Origin: Methylibium rhizosphaerae
GTDB taxonomy: Bacteria > Pseudomonadota > Gammaproteobacteria > Burkholderiales > Burkholderiaceae_C
Length of the DNA stretch: 64,000 nt
Reading direction: 5' to 3'
Assembly: GCF_006386545.1 (NCBI RefSeq)
Contig: NZ_SWAR01000032.1
Span: forward strand, 1 to 64,000
Positions 24,323 to 32,577 of this stretch are shown here, one piece after another. Below the pieces are notes generated by a model. The model saw only the letters and a program-made list of their open reading frames with translations. It made no database searches and was not told the origin of the DNA. Positions within the stretch are counted from its first letter, which is position 1. Every line of letters starts with the position of its first letter. The position numbers were made by a program, and so were the translations under genes.

Positions 24323-25645
24323 ATGAGCGACCTGAACCAATTCACCCGGCTGATGGAAGCCGAACTGGCCTCCGCCTCCATGGTGGGCCGCACCGGCAAG
24401 GTCACTGAAGTGATCGGCACTTTGATGCGAGTGAGCGGCCTCGATGCCCGCCTGGGCGAGCTGTGCGAGGTGCTCGACGACGACGGTTCCGTGCTGCAGA
24501 CGGCCGAGGTCGTCGGTTTCTCGGGCGGGCGCAGCATCCTCTCGCCGTTCGGCTCCATCCTCGGCGTGCGCGGCGGCACGCGCGTGGTAGGGCTGGGGCA
24601 GGTGCTGTCGGTGCCGGTGGGTGACGCGCTGCTCGGCCGCGTGATCGACAGCCTGGGCCGCCCGATCGACGGCAAGGGCCCGGTCAAGACCACCGAGTAC
24701 CGCCCCGTGTTCGCGCTGCCGCCCACGCCGATGGAGCGCGAGATGATCGAGCGCCCGCTGCCCACCGGCGTGAAGATTATTGATGGCCTCATCACCTTGG
24801 GCGAAGGCCAGCGCATGGGCATCTTCGCCCCGGCCGGCGTCGGCAAGTCCACGCTGATGGGCATGCTGGCGCGCGGCACGCAGTGCGACATCAGCGTCAT
24901 CGCGCTGATCGGCGAACGCGGCCGCGAAGTGCGCGAGTTCATCGAGATCATCATGGGCGAGGACGGCATGGCTCGCTCGGTGGTGGTGTGTGCCACCTCC
25001 GACCGTTCTTCGAGCGAGCGGGCCAAGGCCGCGCACGTGGCCACTGCGGTGGCCGAGTACTACCGCGACCGGGGCCTGAAGGTCCTCCTGATGATGGATT
25101 CGCTCACCCGCTTCGCACGGGCCCAGCGCGAGATCGGCCTTGCTGCGGGCGAGCCGCCGGCACGGCGCGGCTTCCCGCCTTCGGTGTTCGCCGAGATCCC
25201 GCGCCTGCTCGAACGTGCCGGCATGGGCGCGCACGGTTCGATCACCGCGCTGTACACGGTGCTGTACGAGGACGAGAGCGGCAACGACCCGATCTCCGAG
25301 GAAGTGCGAGGCATCCTGGACGGCCACATGATCCTGTCGCGCAAGATCGCGGCGCGCAACCAGTACCCGGCCATCGACGTGCTGGGCAGCCTGAGCCGCG
25401 TGATGTCGCAGATCGTGCCCAAGCCGCACCAGGCCGCTGCCGGCAAGCTACGCAAGCTCATGGCCAAGTACGACGAGATCGAGCCGCTGGTGCAGATGGG
25501 CGAATACAAGCCCGGCAACGACGCGCTGGCCGACGAAGCGATGCAGAAGCAGGCGCAGATCCGCGACTTCCTCTGCCAGTCCACCGACGACCTGTGGGAC
25601 TTCGACCGCTCGCTGATGTCGCTGGAGCAGGTGGCAGGGGCCTGA
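24323..25645 (+). CDS. sctN: T3SS ATPase SctN (HrcN)
   Basis: 440 residues, standard for the family. Walker A is APAGVGKST (Lys 175), Walker B is LKVLLMMDSLTRFARAQREIGLAAGEPPARRGFPPSVF, and the F1-like ALYTVLYEDESGNDPISEEVRGILDGHMILSR region follows. It powers unfolding and chaperone release at the export gate. It has its own PIP-like box and -10, so it is transcribed separately from sctL. hrpB7 and sctT, its usual downstream partners, are instead 18 kb upstream, and effector genes follow. Confidence 0.97.
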   Translation: MSDLNQFTRLMEAELASASMVGRTGKVTEVIGTLMRVSGLDARLGELCEVLDDDGSVLQTAEVVGFSGGRSILSPFGSILGVRGGTRVVGLGQVLSVPVGDALLGRVIDSLGRPIDGKGPVKTTEYRPVFALPPTPMEREMIERPLPTGVKIIDGLITLGEGQRMGIFAPAGVGKSTLMGMLARGTQCDISVIALIGERGREVREFIEIIMGEDGMARSVVVCATSDRSSSERAKAAHVATAVAEYYRDRGLKVLLMMDSLTRFARAQREIGLAAGEPPARRGFPPSVFAEIPRLLERAGMGAHGSITALYTVLYEDESGNDPISEEVRGILDGHMILSRKIAARNQYPAIDVLGSLSRVMSQIVPKPHQAAAGKLRKLMAKYDEIEPLVQMGEYKPGNDALADEAMQKQAQIRDFLCQSTDDLWDFDRSLMSLEQVAGA

Positions 25646-25691
25646 CGGCGGCGAGGACGACATGGACGAGACCCTGGACTGAGGAGCTGCG

Positions 25692-27086
25692 ATGGGTGGT
25701 TGCATCTCCAGGCCTTCCGTCGCCGAGAGCCCGACGGCGCCGGCCTTCACTTTCCCCCCGCCGGCCGCGCCGGCCGCCCCGGCCGCGCCGCCGCCGTCCG
25801 CGGCCGGCCCCGCGCGCCAGCTCCCCACGCCGCCGCCGCTGCCGTCCTTGCCCTCGACCGTGTCGCGCACGGCCGCCTCGCTGGCGCCGCGCCAGCGCCT
25901 CCCGCATCGCCACGAAGCGGGCACCCCTGCGGCCGAAGCCGCCGCAGGCCTCGCACAGGGGCGGGGCGAACGGCTGACGCCGGCCGAGGTGTCCGTCGCG
26001 GCCTATCTGCTGGCGCGCACCGCGACCGGCCGCACGGTGGACGACCGCGGGACGGTGCGGTCGCTGGTGGACGGTCAGCAGGCGATCGACGCGGGGGTGA
26101 GCGCGCTCCATCTCGGGCGTGGCAATGTCCGTGCAGACCTGCGGGCCAGCCTGGGCGAGGCCTACGTGGCGGTGCAGTTACAGCGCGATGCCGCGGACTT
26201 CCTCCTCCGGTCCATGGATTTCACGCCGGCTTTCGACGCAGCCGGCGCCAGCCTGCGCAAGAACATCAACATGGGCTTGCTCAAGAAGTGCTGGCCGGCC
26301 GATTTCGGCCAGAAGCTGCAGGAGCACTTTCCTTCGGAGGCGTCGGCAGAACGGGCGAAAGAATTCCTGGCCAGGGTGGTGGCCGCGCGCTACTACGGCG
26401 CGGGCAACTGCGGCGAGCATGCCCGGACGGTTGCCAATGCCCGCGCCGTCGTGCAGGAGCCGCCCGCGATGACGCGGATCGCCAAATCGCACTTCATGGA
26501 CCATGCCTGGGCGGAGTCGATTGGCAGCGACGCCCGTCTGCGCCACGACGACGTGATCATGGACGGCTGGATGCGGACCGTCGCCCATCTGCGCGAAGAC
26601 TCGCACTTCGGCTCCGTGGCCAACGACACGCGGTGGCAGTTCGACGCTGTGCAGGCGCGCTGGCTGGCGGAGGTGGCCGACCATGTGCAGCAGCGCCTGT
26701 CCCGTCACAACGCCCTCGGGTCCTTGACCCGCGCCGCTGAGAACGTCGTGCGCGAGAAGTGGGAGAGCGAAGACGTGAGCCAGACGGCCGACAGCAGCGT
26801 GCTGCCCAACCTGCGTGGCGACTTCCTCGACGACGCGCGGCGGCGCACCGTCAGCTGGCCCGTCCAGTCCCTGTTCATCGAGTTGGCCGGCGTGGCCCGG
26901 TCGATGGGGAAACCGGTCGCGGCGGCGACGAGCACCGAGGTCGCGGGCCAGGTGCTGCAGGCCTTCGATCAACTGCTCAACCAACCCAACTACGACATCT
27001 GGGCGCCTGTCATACGCCCGGCCGTCGAGCCGGAGCCGCCTGCGGCTCCCTCCCGCGGCGATCCGGCCCCGACCGAAGAGCGGTGA
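25692..27086 (+). CDS. HopX/XopE/RipE1-like T3SS effector (transglutaminase-fold, acylated)
   Basis: 464 residues. It begins MGGCIS, a good N-myristoylation site (Gly2, Ser6) with Cys4 available for palmitoylation, as in XopE effectors that target the host plasma membrane. A Pro/Ala-rich linker (20-90) follows. The core has GAGNCGEHA (Cys240), HFMDHAWAE (His271) and DDVIMDGW (Asp291), matching the Cys-His-Asp triad and spacing of the AvrPphE/HopX family. A GAGGAG site precedes the ATG, 46 bases after sctN; there is no separate PIP box, so it probably rides on the sctN transcript. Family identity is from motifs, not a search. Confidence 0.78.
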   Translation: MGGCISRPSVAESPTAPAFTFPPPAAPAAPAAPPPSAAGPARQLPTPPPLPSLPSTVSRTAASLAPRQRLPHRHEAGTPAAEAAAGLAQGRGERLTPAEVSVAAYLLARTATGRTVDDRGTVRSLVDGQQAIDAGVSALHLGRGNVRADLRASLGEAYVAVQLQRDAADFLLRSMDFTPAFDAAGASLRKNINMGLLKKCWPADFGQKLQEHFPSEASAERAKEFLARVVAARYYGAGNCGEHARTVANARAVVQEPPAMTRIAKSHFMDHAWAESIGSDARLRHDDVIMDGWMRTVAHLREDSHFGSVANDTRWQFDAVQARWLAEVADHVQQRLSRHNALGSLTRAAENVVREKWESEDVSQTADSSVLPNLRGDFLDDARRRTVSWPVQSLFIELAGVARSMGKPVAAATSTEVAGQVLQAFDQLLNQPNYDIWAPVIRPAVEPEPPAAPSRGDPAPTEER

Positions 27087-27120
27087 AGCGCGACCGCGGA
27101 CTTCGGCCCGCAACGGATTC

Positions 27121-27145
27121 TTCGGATTCCGACTCGTCAGTTCGC
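27121..27145 (+). promoter_or_regulatory. hrpII/PIP-like box before the F-box/LRR effector
   Basis: TTCGG (27121-27125), 15 bases, TTCGC (27141-27145). No convincing -10 lies at 30-31 bases (CACTGG is at 33). The box is 72 bases before the ATG at 27218. Confidence 0.55.
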
Positions 27146-27217
27146 TGGGAACCCCGTGAATTGGAGGCACCTACGGCCCACTGGTGTCCCCTGCACGTTG
27201 GAGTGGAAGGACGCCCG

Positions 27218-28564
27218 ATGGAAAACGTATTGAGGAGAAGAACTGGCTTTTCCAATGCGCCAACCAGCAACGCCGGTGGCGCGCCACCCGTCAATGCCAA
27301 GCCAACGCCGGCACCGCGTTTGGACAGCCATCTGCCGCTGAATGGCAGGACCGGAAAGACCGAGGAGGGCGGAGAGCGTCCGCGTGCCGAACTCCCCGTG
27401 ACACCGAGCCTGCCAAACGATTTGTGGTCCGAGATCGCCAGTCGTATGGATCGAGCGACTTTGGGGGCGTATCACCTGACTTCCAAGACGTCCGCTGCCA
27501 TTGCCGCGGAGCACGTGAAGGAGCTGGTGGTAAGAAAGCCAGAAGACTTGATCCCGGCGTTGACGGCATTCAAAGGTGCTCGCATCACCCATCTGACTGC
27601 CGAAGGACTTGGTGTCGCGGAGGCACGGTTTCTGGCACGGTATCTGGCGGAGAACCCCTCGATCACCTCGCTCACCCTGCGCGGCAGCCGCAGTGTGGAA
27701 GGTGAAGGCGTGCAAGGCATCGGGAATGAAGGCGCGCAACTTCTGGCGGCCATCCCCTCGATCACCTCGCTCGACCTGCGCGACAACAACATCGGGGATG
27801 CGGGCGCGCAGGCTCTGGCGGACAGCCCTTCGATCACCTCGCTCAACCTGAGCCGCAACAGTATCGGGACGGCGGGCGCGCAGGCTCTGGCGGCCAGCCC
27901 TTCGATCACCACGCTCGACCTGAGCGAAAACATCATCGGGATTGCGGGCGCGCAGGCCCTGGCGGCCAGCACATCGATCACCTCGCTCAACCTGAGCCGC
28001 AACAGTATCGGGACTGCGGGCGCGCAGGCTCTGGCGGCCAGCCCTTCGATCACCACGCTCGACCTGAGCTCCAACAATATCGGGGCCGCGGCCGCGCAGG
28101 CTCTGGCGGCCAACCCCTCGATCACCGCACTCCGCCTGAGCTTCAACAACCTCGGGCCGGCGGGCGCGCAGGCTCTGGCGGCCAGCCCCTCGATCACCAC
28201 GCTCGACCTGAGCGGGAACTCCGTCAGGGATGCGGGCGCGCAGGCCCTGGCGGCCAGCCTCTCGATCACCTCGCTCACCCTGACCGACAACGCCATCGGG
28301 CCGGCGGGCGCGAAGGCTTTGGCGGCCAGCCCCTCGCTCATCACGCTCGACCTGAGCGGCAACCACATCGGGGCTGAGGGCGCAGAGGCTCTGGAGGCCA
28401 GCTCCTCGATCACCTCGCTTTCCCTGCGCCGCTGCAACCTCGGGCCTTCGGACGCGCTGGCTGCGGAGGCCAACACCTGGTTCACTGCACTCGACCGAAT
28501 CGGGGCTGCCGGCATGCAGGCTTTCAGGGAAGTGGGCGAACGATTCCAAGACCTGCTGTCTTGA
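27218..28564 (+). CDS. F-box/leucine-rich-repeat T3SS effector (GALA/RipG-like)
   Basis: 448 residues. A polar N-terminus (1-60) fits a T3SS signal. Residues about 64-100 (TPSLPNDLWSEIASRMDRATLGAYHLTSKTSAAI) follow the F-box pattern that binds plant Skp1. From about 145 to the end run about a dozen 24-residue leucine-rich repeats, most carrying GAQALAAS, the GALA signature of Ralstonia RipG effectors. The predicted role is to hijack the host SCF ubiquitin ligase. The start at 27218 follows GGAAGGACG; longer upstream frames overlap the HopX-like gene and lack sense. An hrpII-type box lies upstream. Confidence 0.85.
   Translation: MENVLRRRTGFSNAPTSNAGGAPPVNAKPTPAPRLDSHLPLNGRTGKTEEGGERPRAELPVTPSLPNDLWSEIASRMDRATLGAYHLTSKTSAAIAAEHVKELVVRKPEDLIPALTAFKGARITHLTAEGLGVAEARFLARYLAENPSITSLTLRGSRSVEGEGVQGIGNEGAQLLAAIPSITSLDLRDNNIGDAGAQALADSPSITSLNLSRNSIGTAGAQALAASPSITTLDLSENIIGIAGAQALAASTSITSLNLSRNSIGTAGAQALAASPSITTLDLSSNNIGAAAAQALAANPSITALRLSFNNLGPAGAQALAASPSITTLDLSGNSVRDAGAQALAASLSITSLTLTDNAIGPAGAKALAASPSLITLDLSGNHIGAEGAEALEASSSITSLSLRRCNLGPSDALAAEANTWFTALDRIGAAGMQAFREVGERFQDLLS
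27653..28460 (+). repeat. 72-base tandem repeats encoding the LRR array
   Basis: About eleven consecutive units of 72 bases (24 codons), each opening with a TCGATCACC-like segment and carrying GGCGCGCAGGCTCTGGCG. Two units (starting about 27829 and 27973) are almost identical in DNA, indicating recent duplication or gene conversion within the gene. The units diverge at the variable loop codons and towards both ends. Confidence 0.8.
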
Positions 28565-28631
28565 CGTCAGTCAACAGGCCAACGACGTCAATTCGCCTGA
28601 TGGGGCACAAAGCCCGGTTGGCCACCCGAGT

Positions 28632-28690
28632 CCGTTCGGGCTGAGCCTGTCGAAGCCTGCGCTGCACTTCGACAAGCTCAGTGCGAACGG
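28632..28690. repeat. 24-base intergenic inverted repeat
   Basis: Left arm 28632-28655 (begins CCGTTCGGGCTGAGCCTGTC), right arm 28667-28690 (ends GCTCAGTGCGAACGG), 11-base loop, with a few mismatches between arms. This is the type of dispersed palindrome often found between genes in Burkholderiales. It lies between the LRR effector and the 5'-truncated diguanylate cyclase and could mark a joining point. Confidence 0.75.
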
Positions 28691-28804
28691 AGCTTGGCTG
28701 AGCTTTCTGCCTGATCAGGTCAATTCGTTCCCGGCGGTACGAGCACGATCACGTGGCACGAGGCCAAGGGCTGGGCGAGCATTGCCGAGAAGGCTGCTGC
28801 GGCC

Positions 28805-30265
28805 GTGCAGGAGGCGCGCGATGGCACCGAAACATGGTGCGTGCCGCGCCTGCTGGCAACGCTTCTCATGATCCACGCCAACGATGGCCGCAGGGCTGCC
28901 GCGCTGGAGGTGGGCCGGGAGGCGGAGGCGGCATTCGCGGCCGCGGGCGAGACGCTGGCGCTGGCAGGGGTGCGCAGCAGCCTCTCGTGGGTGCTGCGCG
29001 AGCGTGACGACGACACGGATTCCGTGCGGCGTTCGGTCGAGCTGGCCCAGCAGGCCGTGACCGGGCTCGACCCGCAGCGCTACCCCTACCAGACCGCATC
29101 CTCGCTGCACGATCTGGTGGGCGCACGCATCGCGGCCAAGGACTGGCAAGGGGCGCGGCGCGACGCCGCGGCGGCCGAGCGTCTCCTGCGGGCGCTGGAC
29201 CTGCCCGCCCCCCTGGCATACATCCGCCGGCTGCAGGGCGAGATCGAGCTGCGCGACGGCAAGCCGGCACTGGCCCTGCGGTACCTGCAGGAAGCGCACC
29301 GCGCCCTCGCCGAGGCCCGCATCGACCAGCTGGTGGTGGCCACCGCGACGATGGAAGCCGAAGCGCTGGTCGGCCTGCATCGCCCAGAGCAGGCGCTGCG
29401 GGTGCTGGCCGATGCCGCGCCGCTGCGTGAACGGCTGGCGCTGCCGAAGACGGACGTGCCGTACTTCCGCGTCGCGATGGAGGCCCGCGCCGCGGTACAG
29501 GACGCTGCCGGCACGGCGGCGGCGTCGCGCGCGTACGCCGACGCGCTGCAGCGCCGCCTGCGCGACGAGAACCATCGCCTTGCCACCGAGCTGCAGGAGC
29601 GCTACGCCATCGCCCAGAAGGAGGCCGAGAACCAGCTGCTGCGAGGCCAGCAGGAAGTGCAGCGCATGCGCATGCTGGCGCTGGTGTCCTTGCTTGCCCT
29701 GGCGGGCCTGGTGCTGGCCGGGCTGGGCGTGCACCTGGTGCGCCAGCGCCGCCTGCGTGCCCGCCTGAAGCGGCTGGCCGAGGTCGACGAGCTCACCGGG
29801 CTGCCGAACCGCCGCGCGATCCTGGAGACCCTGAACGACGCCGCTGCAAGGCGGCGTGGAGGCCGCGCGATCGCGATGCTCGACATCGACCACTTCAAGC
29901 GCGTGAACGACCGCTACGGCCACGCCGCGGGCGATGCTGCGCTCGTCACCTTCGCGCAGGCCTGCAGCCGCGCGCTGCGCGAGGGCGACGTGATGGGGCG
30001 CCTGGGGGGAGAGGAATTCCTGCTCGTGCTGCAGCGTGCGCGTGCCGCCGAGCTGCTGCCGCTGTTCGAGCGCATGCGCGGAGTGCTGCAGGCCAGCCCG
30101 GTGGCGGGCATGCCGGAGCAGGAGCGGCTCAGTTTCAGCATGGGCGCTGTCGACCTGCCGGCCGAGGCCGACACGGAGGCTGCACTGCGCGCCGCCGACG
30201 AGGCGCTGTACCGCGCCAAGGCCGGCGGGCGCGACCGGATGGAGCTCGGCGCCGCGGCCGGATGA
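28805..30265 (+). CDS. TPR-GGDEF diguanylate cyclase, 5'-truncated
   Basis: 486 residues from a GTG. The N-terminal half is helical and TPR-like; a transmembrane helix (about 295-315, LALVSLLALAGLVLAGLGVHLV) and a complete GGDEF domain follow, with the active site GRLGGEEF and the inhibitory RxxD (REGD) five residues before it, so c-di-GMP synthesis and feedback look intact. The frame is open back to 28715 with sensible helical sequence (TITWHEAKGWASIAEKAAAA) but no ATG. Relatives normally start with a signal peptide, so the 5' end has probably been lost, perhaps at the repeat-bearing junction. No PIP box. Confidence 0.75.
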   Translation: MQEARDGTETWCVPRLLATLLMIHANDGRRAAALEVGREAEAAFAAAGETLALAGVRSSLSWVLRERDDDTDSVRRSVELAQQAVTGLDPQRYPYQTASSLHDLVGARIAAKDWQGARRDAAAAERLLRALDLPAPLAYIRRLQGEIELRDGKPALALRYLQEAHRALAEARIDQLVVATATMEAEALVGLHRPEQALRVLADAAPLRERLALPKTDVPYFRVAMEARAAVQDAAGTAAASRAYADALQRRLRDENHRLATELQERYAIAQKEAENQLLRGQQEVQRMRMLALVSLLALAGLVLAGLGVHLVRQRRLRARLKRLAEVDELTGLPNRRAILETLNDAAARRRGGRAIAMLDIDHFKRVNDRYGHAAGDAALVTFAQACSRALREGDVMGRLGGEEFLLVLQRARAAELLPLFERMRGVLQASPVAGMPEQERLSFSMGAVDLPAEADTEAALRAADEALYRAKAGGRDRMELGAAAG

Positions 30266-30300
30266 TCAGGCGGTCCGCCGTCGTCTGGTCGACTGCCTCG

Positions 30301-31311
30301 TCACGCCGCTGGCGAAGACAGACGCCCTGAGTTGTAGTTCCACCGCAGCTCCCTGCCCGCGTCGATGTCGCAGGTCGCGAAGTAGGCATGGATGATGAGC
30401 GGCTCGCCGCGGCTCGTCTCGACCGCGAATGCGGCCGGCTCCACGTTGTAGCCGGTGTGCGGATGCCCCGCGAACAGGCCCTGCTCGTCGAGCAGGTAGT
30501 GCGTGTTCATGACGGCCATCATGTTCTCGCCGTTGATGCCCTTCTCTCCGGGCGTCGCCGAGGCGCTGATGAGGTAGCGGTCGTCCTGCAGGATGAAGAG
30601 GTCGGCGCGATCGAGGATCTGGCCGCCGTACACGCCCACGCACGTGCCCGCCTGGATTGCGGTCCTGGCGAAGACACCGCGCTGGCCGATGAGCCCTTGT
30701 TCATCGGGCGACTGCAGGTCTTCCGCCATGAGCTGGCGTACCAGCAGCCGCGACTGATACAGCGCCGCGCGCTCGAGCCGGCCCATGCCCGCCCGGGTGT
30801 AGGGCTCGACCAGCGTCCAGGGGTAGCAATGGCCCAGCGCCGAAGGTGCGCTGTGCGCGCCGACCGGGCGTACGTGCACCTCTTCATGTTCAACGTCGCG
30901 CCACGGGTAGTTGCCGCACAGCTCGTCGCGGAACTCGCGGCGCGCCACGCGGTGGCTGTACAGCTGCCGCACCTTCTGGAGCGCGGAGAAGAAGTAGCTG
31001 CCTCCGGCATGCGCGAGCCGGAAGCGCTGCATCATGTCGCCCATGTTGCCGAGGCCCGGCATCGCCGCGGGTTCCAGCTGCCCGGTGGCCTGCAGGTTCG
31101 CCGCGCGGGCCAGCAGGTCGGCGCCCACGAGCGTCTCGATCAGTTCCTTGGTGCGCAGGACGTACTTCAAGTGCGCGTCGCGCCGCTCGGTTTCCGTCGG
31201 CAGGGCCTGTGCCTCGGCATAAGGCCGGTCCAGCAGCGACAGCAGCACCTCTTGCTGCTCTTCTGGGTTTGCGGGCGCAAGAACCGTGGCCAGGAACTCT
31301 TCGCTGTTCAT
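30301..31311 (-). CDS. SET-domain protein, candidate T3SS effector (lysine methyltransferase)
   Basis: 336 residues with a helical N-terminal half of unknown function. Residues about 206-326 have SET-domain features: GQRGVFARTAIQAGTCVGVYGG (the SAM-binding start), NGENMMAVMNT, GYNVEPAAFAV (a diverged form of the NHxxxPN core) and DIDAGRELRWNY (in place of GEELTFDY). SET enzymes methylate lysines, and bacterial secreted ones act on host histones or other proteins. A perfect minus-strand PIP box with TAGCCT -10 drives it, so T3SS co-regulation is strong. It is divergent from the 31547 operon. The substrate is unknown. Confidence 0.72.
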   Translation of the reverse strand: MNSEEFLATVLAPANPEEQQEVLLSLLDRPYAEAQALPTETERRDAHLKYVLRTKELIETLVGADLLARAANLQATGQLEPAAMPGLGNMGDMMQRFRLAHAGGSYFFSALQKVRQLYSHRVARREFRDELCGNYPWRDVEHEEVHVRPVGAHSAPSALGHCYPWTLVEPYTRAGMGRLERAALYQSRLLVRQLMAEDLQSPDEQGLIGQRGVFARTAIQAGTCVGVYGGQILDRADLFILQDDRYLISASATPGEKGINGENMMAVMNTHYLLDEQGLFAGHPHTGYNVEPAAFAVETSRGEPLIIHAYFATCDIDAGRELRWNYNSGRLSSPAA

Positions 31312-31341
31312 CGTTCAGATCGGGGTGTGTTGTTCCAGCCA

Positions 31342-31403
31342 AGGCTAGGCGGCCGGCGCCGACATGGCGCAGTGCAACGCGAAGCGGCGCCGCCGCCGGC
31401 GAA
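31342..31403 (-). promoter_or_regulatory. PIP box (perfect, minus strand) and -10 for the SET-domain gene
   Basis: On the minus strand TTCGC (31403-31399), 15 bases, TTCGC (31383-31379), 31 bases, TAGCCT (31347-31342). The gene starts 31 bases further on. Confidence 0.85.
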
Positions 31404-31426
31404 GCGGCCGATGCGTGTGGCGGCGT

Positions 31427-31488
31427 TTCGCGTCGGGCTTCCACGCTTCGCATGCCGGCCGTGCGTGCGCGCTGCGGCTTTCGACACT
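31427..31488 (+). promoter_or_regulatory. PIP box (perfect) and -10 for 31547 operon
   Basis: TTCGC (31427-31431), 15 bases, TTCGC (31447-31451), 31 bases, GACACT (31483-31488). It is divergent from the box at 31379, with 23 bases between the two. Confidence 0.8.
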
Positions 31489-31546
31489 GGGGGTGAAGAG
31501 CAGGCGCCTTGTGGCGCCCCCGTCACCCCCCAGTCGAGGCACCACC

Positions 31547-31930
31547 ATGTTCCACACCTCACGTCACGCCGACTCCGTGCTCGATGCGCTGCTGCAGTTC
31601 ATGCAGGACCCCCGCGTGCGGATTCCCACCCCTTCGGGTTCCTCGATGCTGCCGGCGCGCGGCCTGTTCGCGGACGGCAGCGTCGTCTTCGCGCCGGGCA
31701 TCGATGAATGCAGCCCCCGCCGCCTTGCCACCGTGGTTTCCACCGGCGTGCGCGAAGGCTGGGACGGGCGCTGGTGCCTGGTGCAGTACCGCGCCGACCG
31801 TGTGCGCGCCCTCATGCGCGAGGAAGACCTCGTGCAACCCGGCGACGACGACGAGGCCTTCGATTCGGTGCCGCGTGCCGGCATCCCTGGCATCACCCGG
31901 CACACCACGGTGATGGTGCCGCTTGCCTAG
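31547..31930 (+). CDS. Small Hrp-regulated protein of unknown function
   Basis: 127 residues: a helical start (SVLDALLQFMQDPRVRIPTPSGSSMLPARGLFADGS), then a beta-rich stretch (TVVSTGVREGWDGRWCLVQYRADRVRALMREEDLV). There is no signal peptide and no motif I know. It is the first gene behind a perfect PIP box. The hemerythrin-like gene starts 20 bases after its stop. A start at 31547 is preferred over an upstream Arg-rich extension that would cover the PIP box. Confidence 0.55.
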   Translation: MFHTSRHADSVLDALLQFMQDPRVRIPTPSGSSMLPARGLFADGSVVFAPGIDECSPRRLATVVSTGVREGWDGRWCLVQYRADRVRALMREEDLVQPGDDDEAFDSVPRAGIPGITRHTTVMVPLA

Positions 31931-31950
31931 CGGCAGCACGGAGCTTCACC

Positions 31951-32577
31951 ATGAACGTGCTGGACCTCATCCATCGCGAGCTGAACCGCATCACCGGCGA
32001 CTTTCGAGCCTATGCCACGCTGCCCGCCGATGACGCCAGGCGCGCGCTGCGCGGGCTGGCCCTCGGGGGGCGCATCACGGCCTATCTGCATGCGGAAGAG
32101 CGTGTGCTCTATCCCGCGCTGATCGCGGTCGCGTTTGCGCTGCGGCCGGCACTCCTCGCACACCAGCGGCGCCTCAGGCGGCGCACCGGCGATGCGCTCG
32201 GGCGCCTGCGCAGGGGTGACGCGCTGGGCCATGCGGCCATGCTCAAGCTCGAACAGGAGATGCTGCGCTACGCGCGCTGTCACCAGCTCGAGCTGCTGCC
32301 GCGGCTGCAAGGCGTGCTGGGTGAGCGCGAGCTCAAGCTGCTCGGGGGCGAGATGCTGCTCACGCTGGCCTCGCACCGCATGCCCGAAGGCTGGCAGCCC
32401 TTGCCCGCCGCAGCGCCGGCATGGGCGCACTCGCAGGCGACTTCCCGGCGCAGGAGCTTCGATTTCGATGTCGAGCGCCTGCCGATGTTGTGTGACGCGG
32501 TCGATCCAGGCGATCTGACATCGATGCCCCGTCGCCCGGCACCTGCCGGCAACGGAGGCATGGCATGCGCGAGTTGA
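31951..32577 (+). CDS. Hemerythrin-like (HHE) protein in an Hrp-regulated operon
   Basis: 208 residues. Residues 1-125 follow the HHE four-helix pattern: His8, His47-x-Glu-Glu with VLYP, His71, and a final His111 plus Glu114 with LLPRL. Such proteins hold a di-iron site and sense or carry oxygen, NO or iron. The last 60 residues are Arg/Pro/Ala-rich with no known fold. It is the second gene behind the perfect PIP box at 31427, and its end overlaps the next gene by 13 bases. Not all iron ligands can be confirmed by eye. Confidence 0.6.
   Translation: MNVLDLIHRELNRITGDFRAYATLPADDARRALRGLALGGRITAYLHAEERVLYPALIAVAFALRPALLAHQRRLRRRTGDALGRLRRGDALGHAAMLKLEQEMLRYARCHQLELLPRLQGVLGERELKLLGGEMLLTLASHRMPEGWQPLPAAAPAWAHSQATSRRRSFDFDVERLPMLCDAVDPGDLTSMPRRPAPAGNGGMACAS

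Noticed and set aside
27102..27125. TTCGG-N14-TTCGG as a further PIP-like box
   Set aside because: The spacing is one base short. The overlapping TTCGG-N15-TTCGC at 27121 fits and was used instead.
27653..28460. Regular 72-base repeats as a CRISPR-like array
   Set aside because: The repeats are in frame and encode leucine-rich repeats, with no unique spacers and no cas genes.
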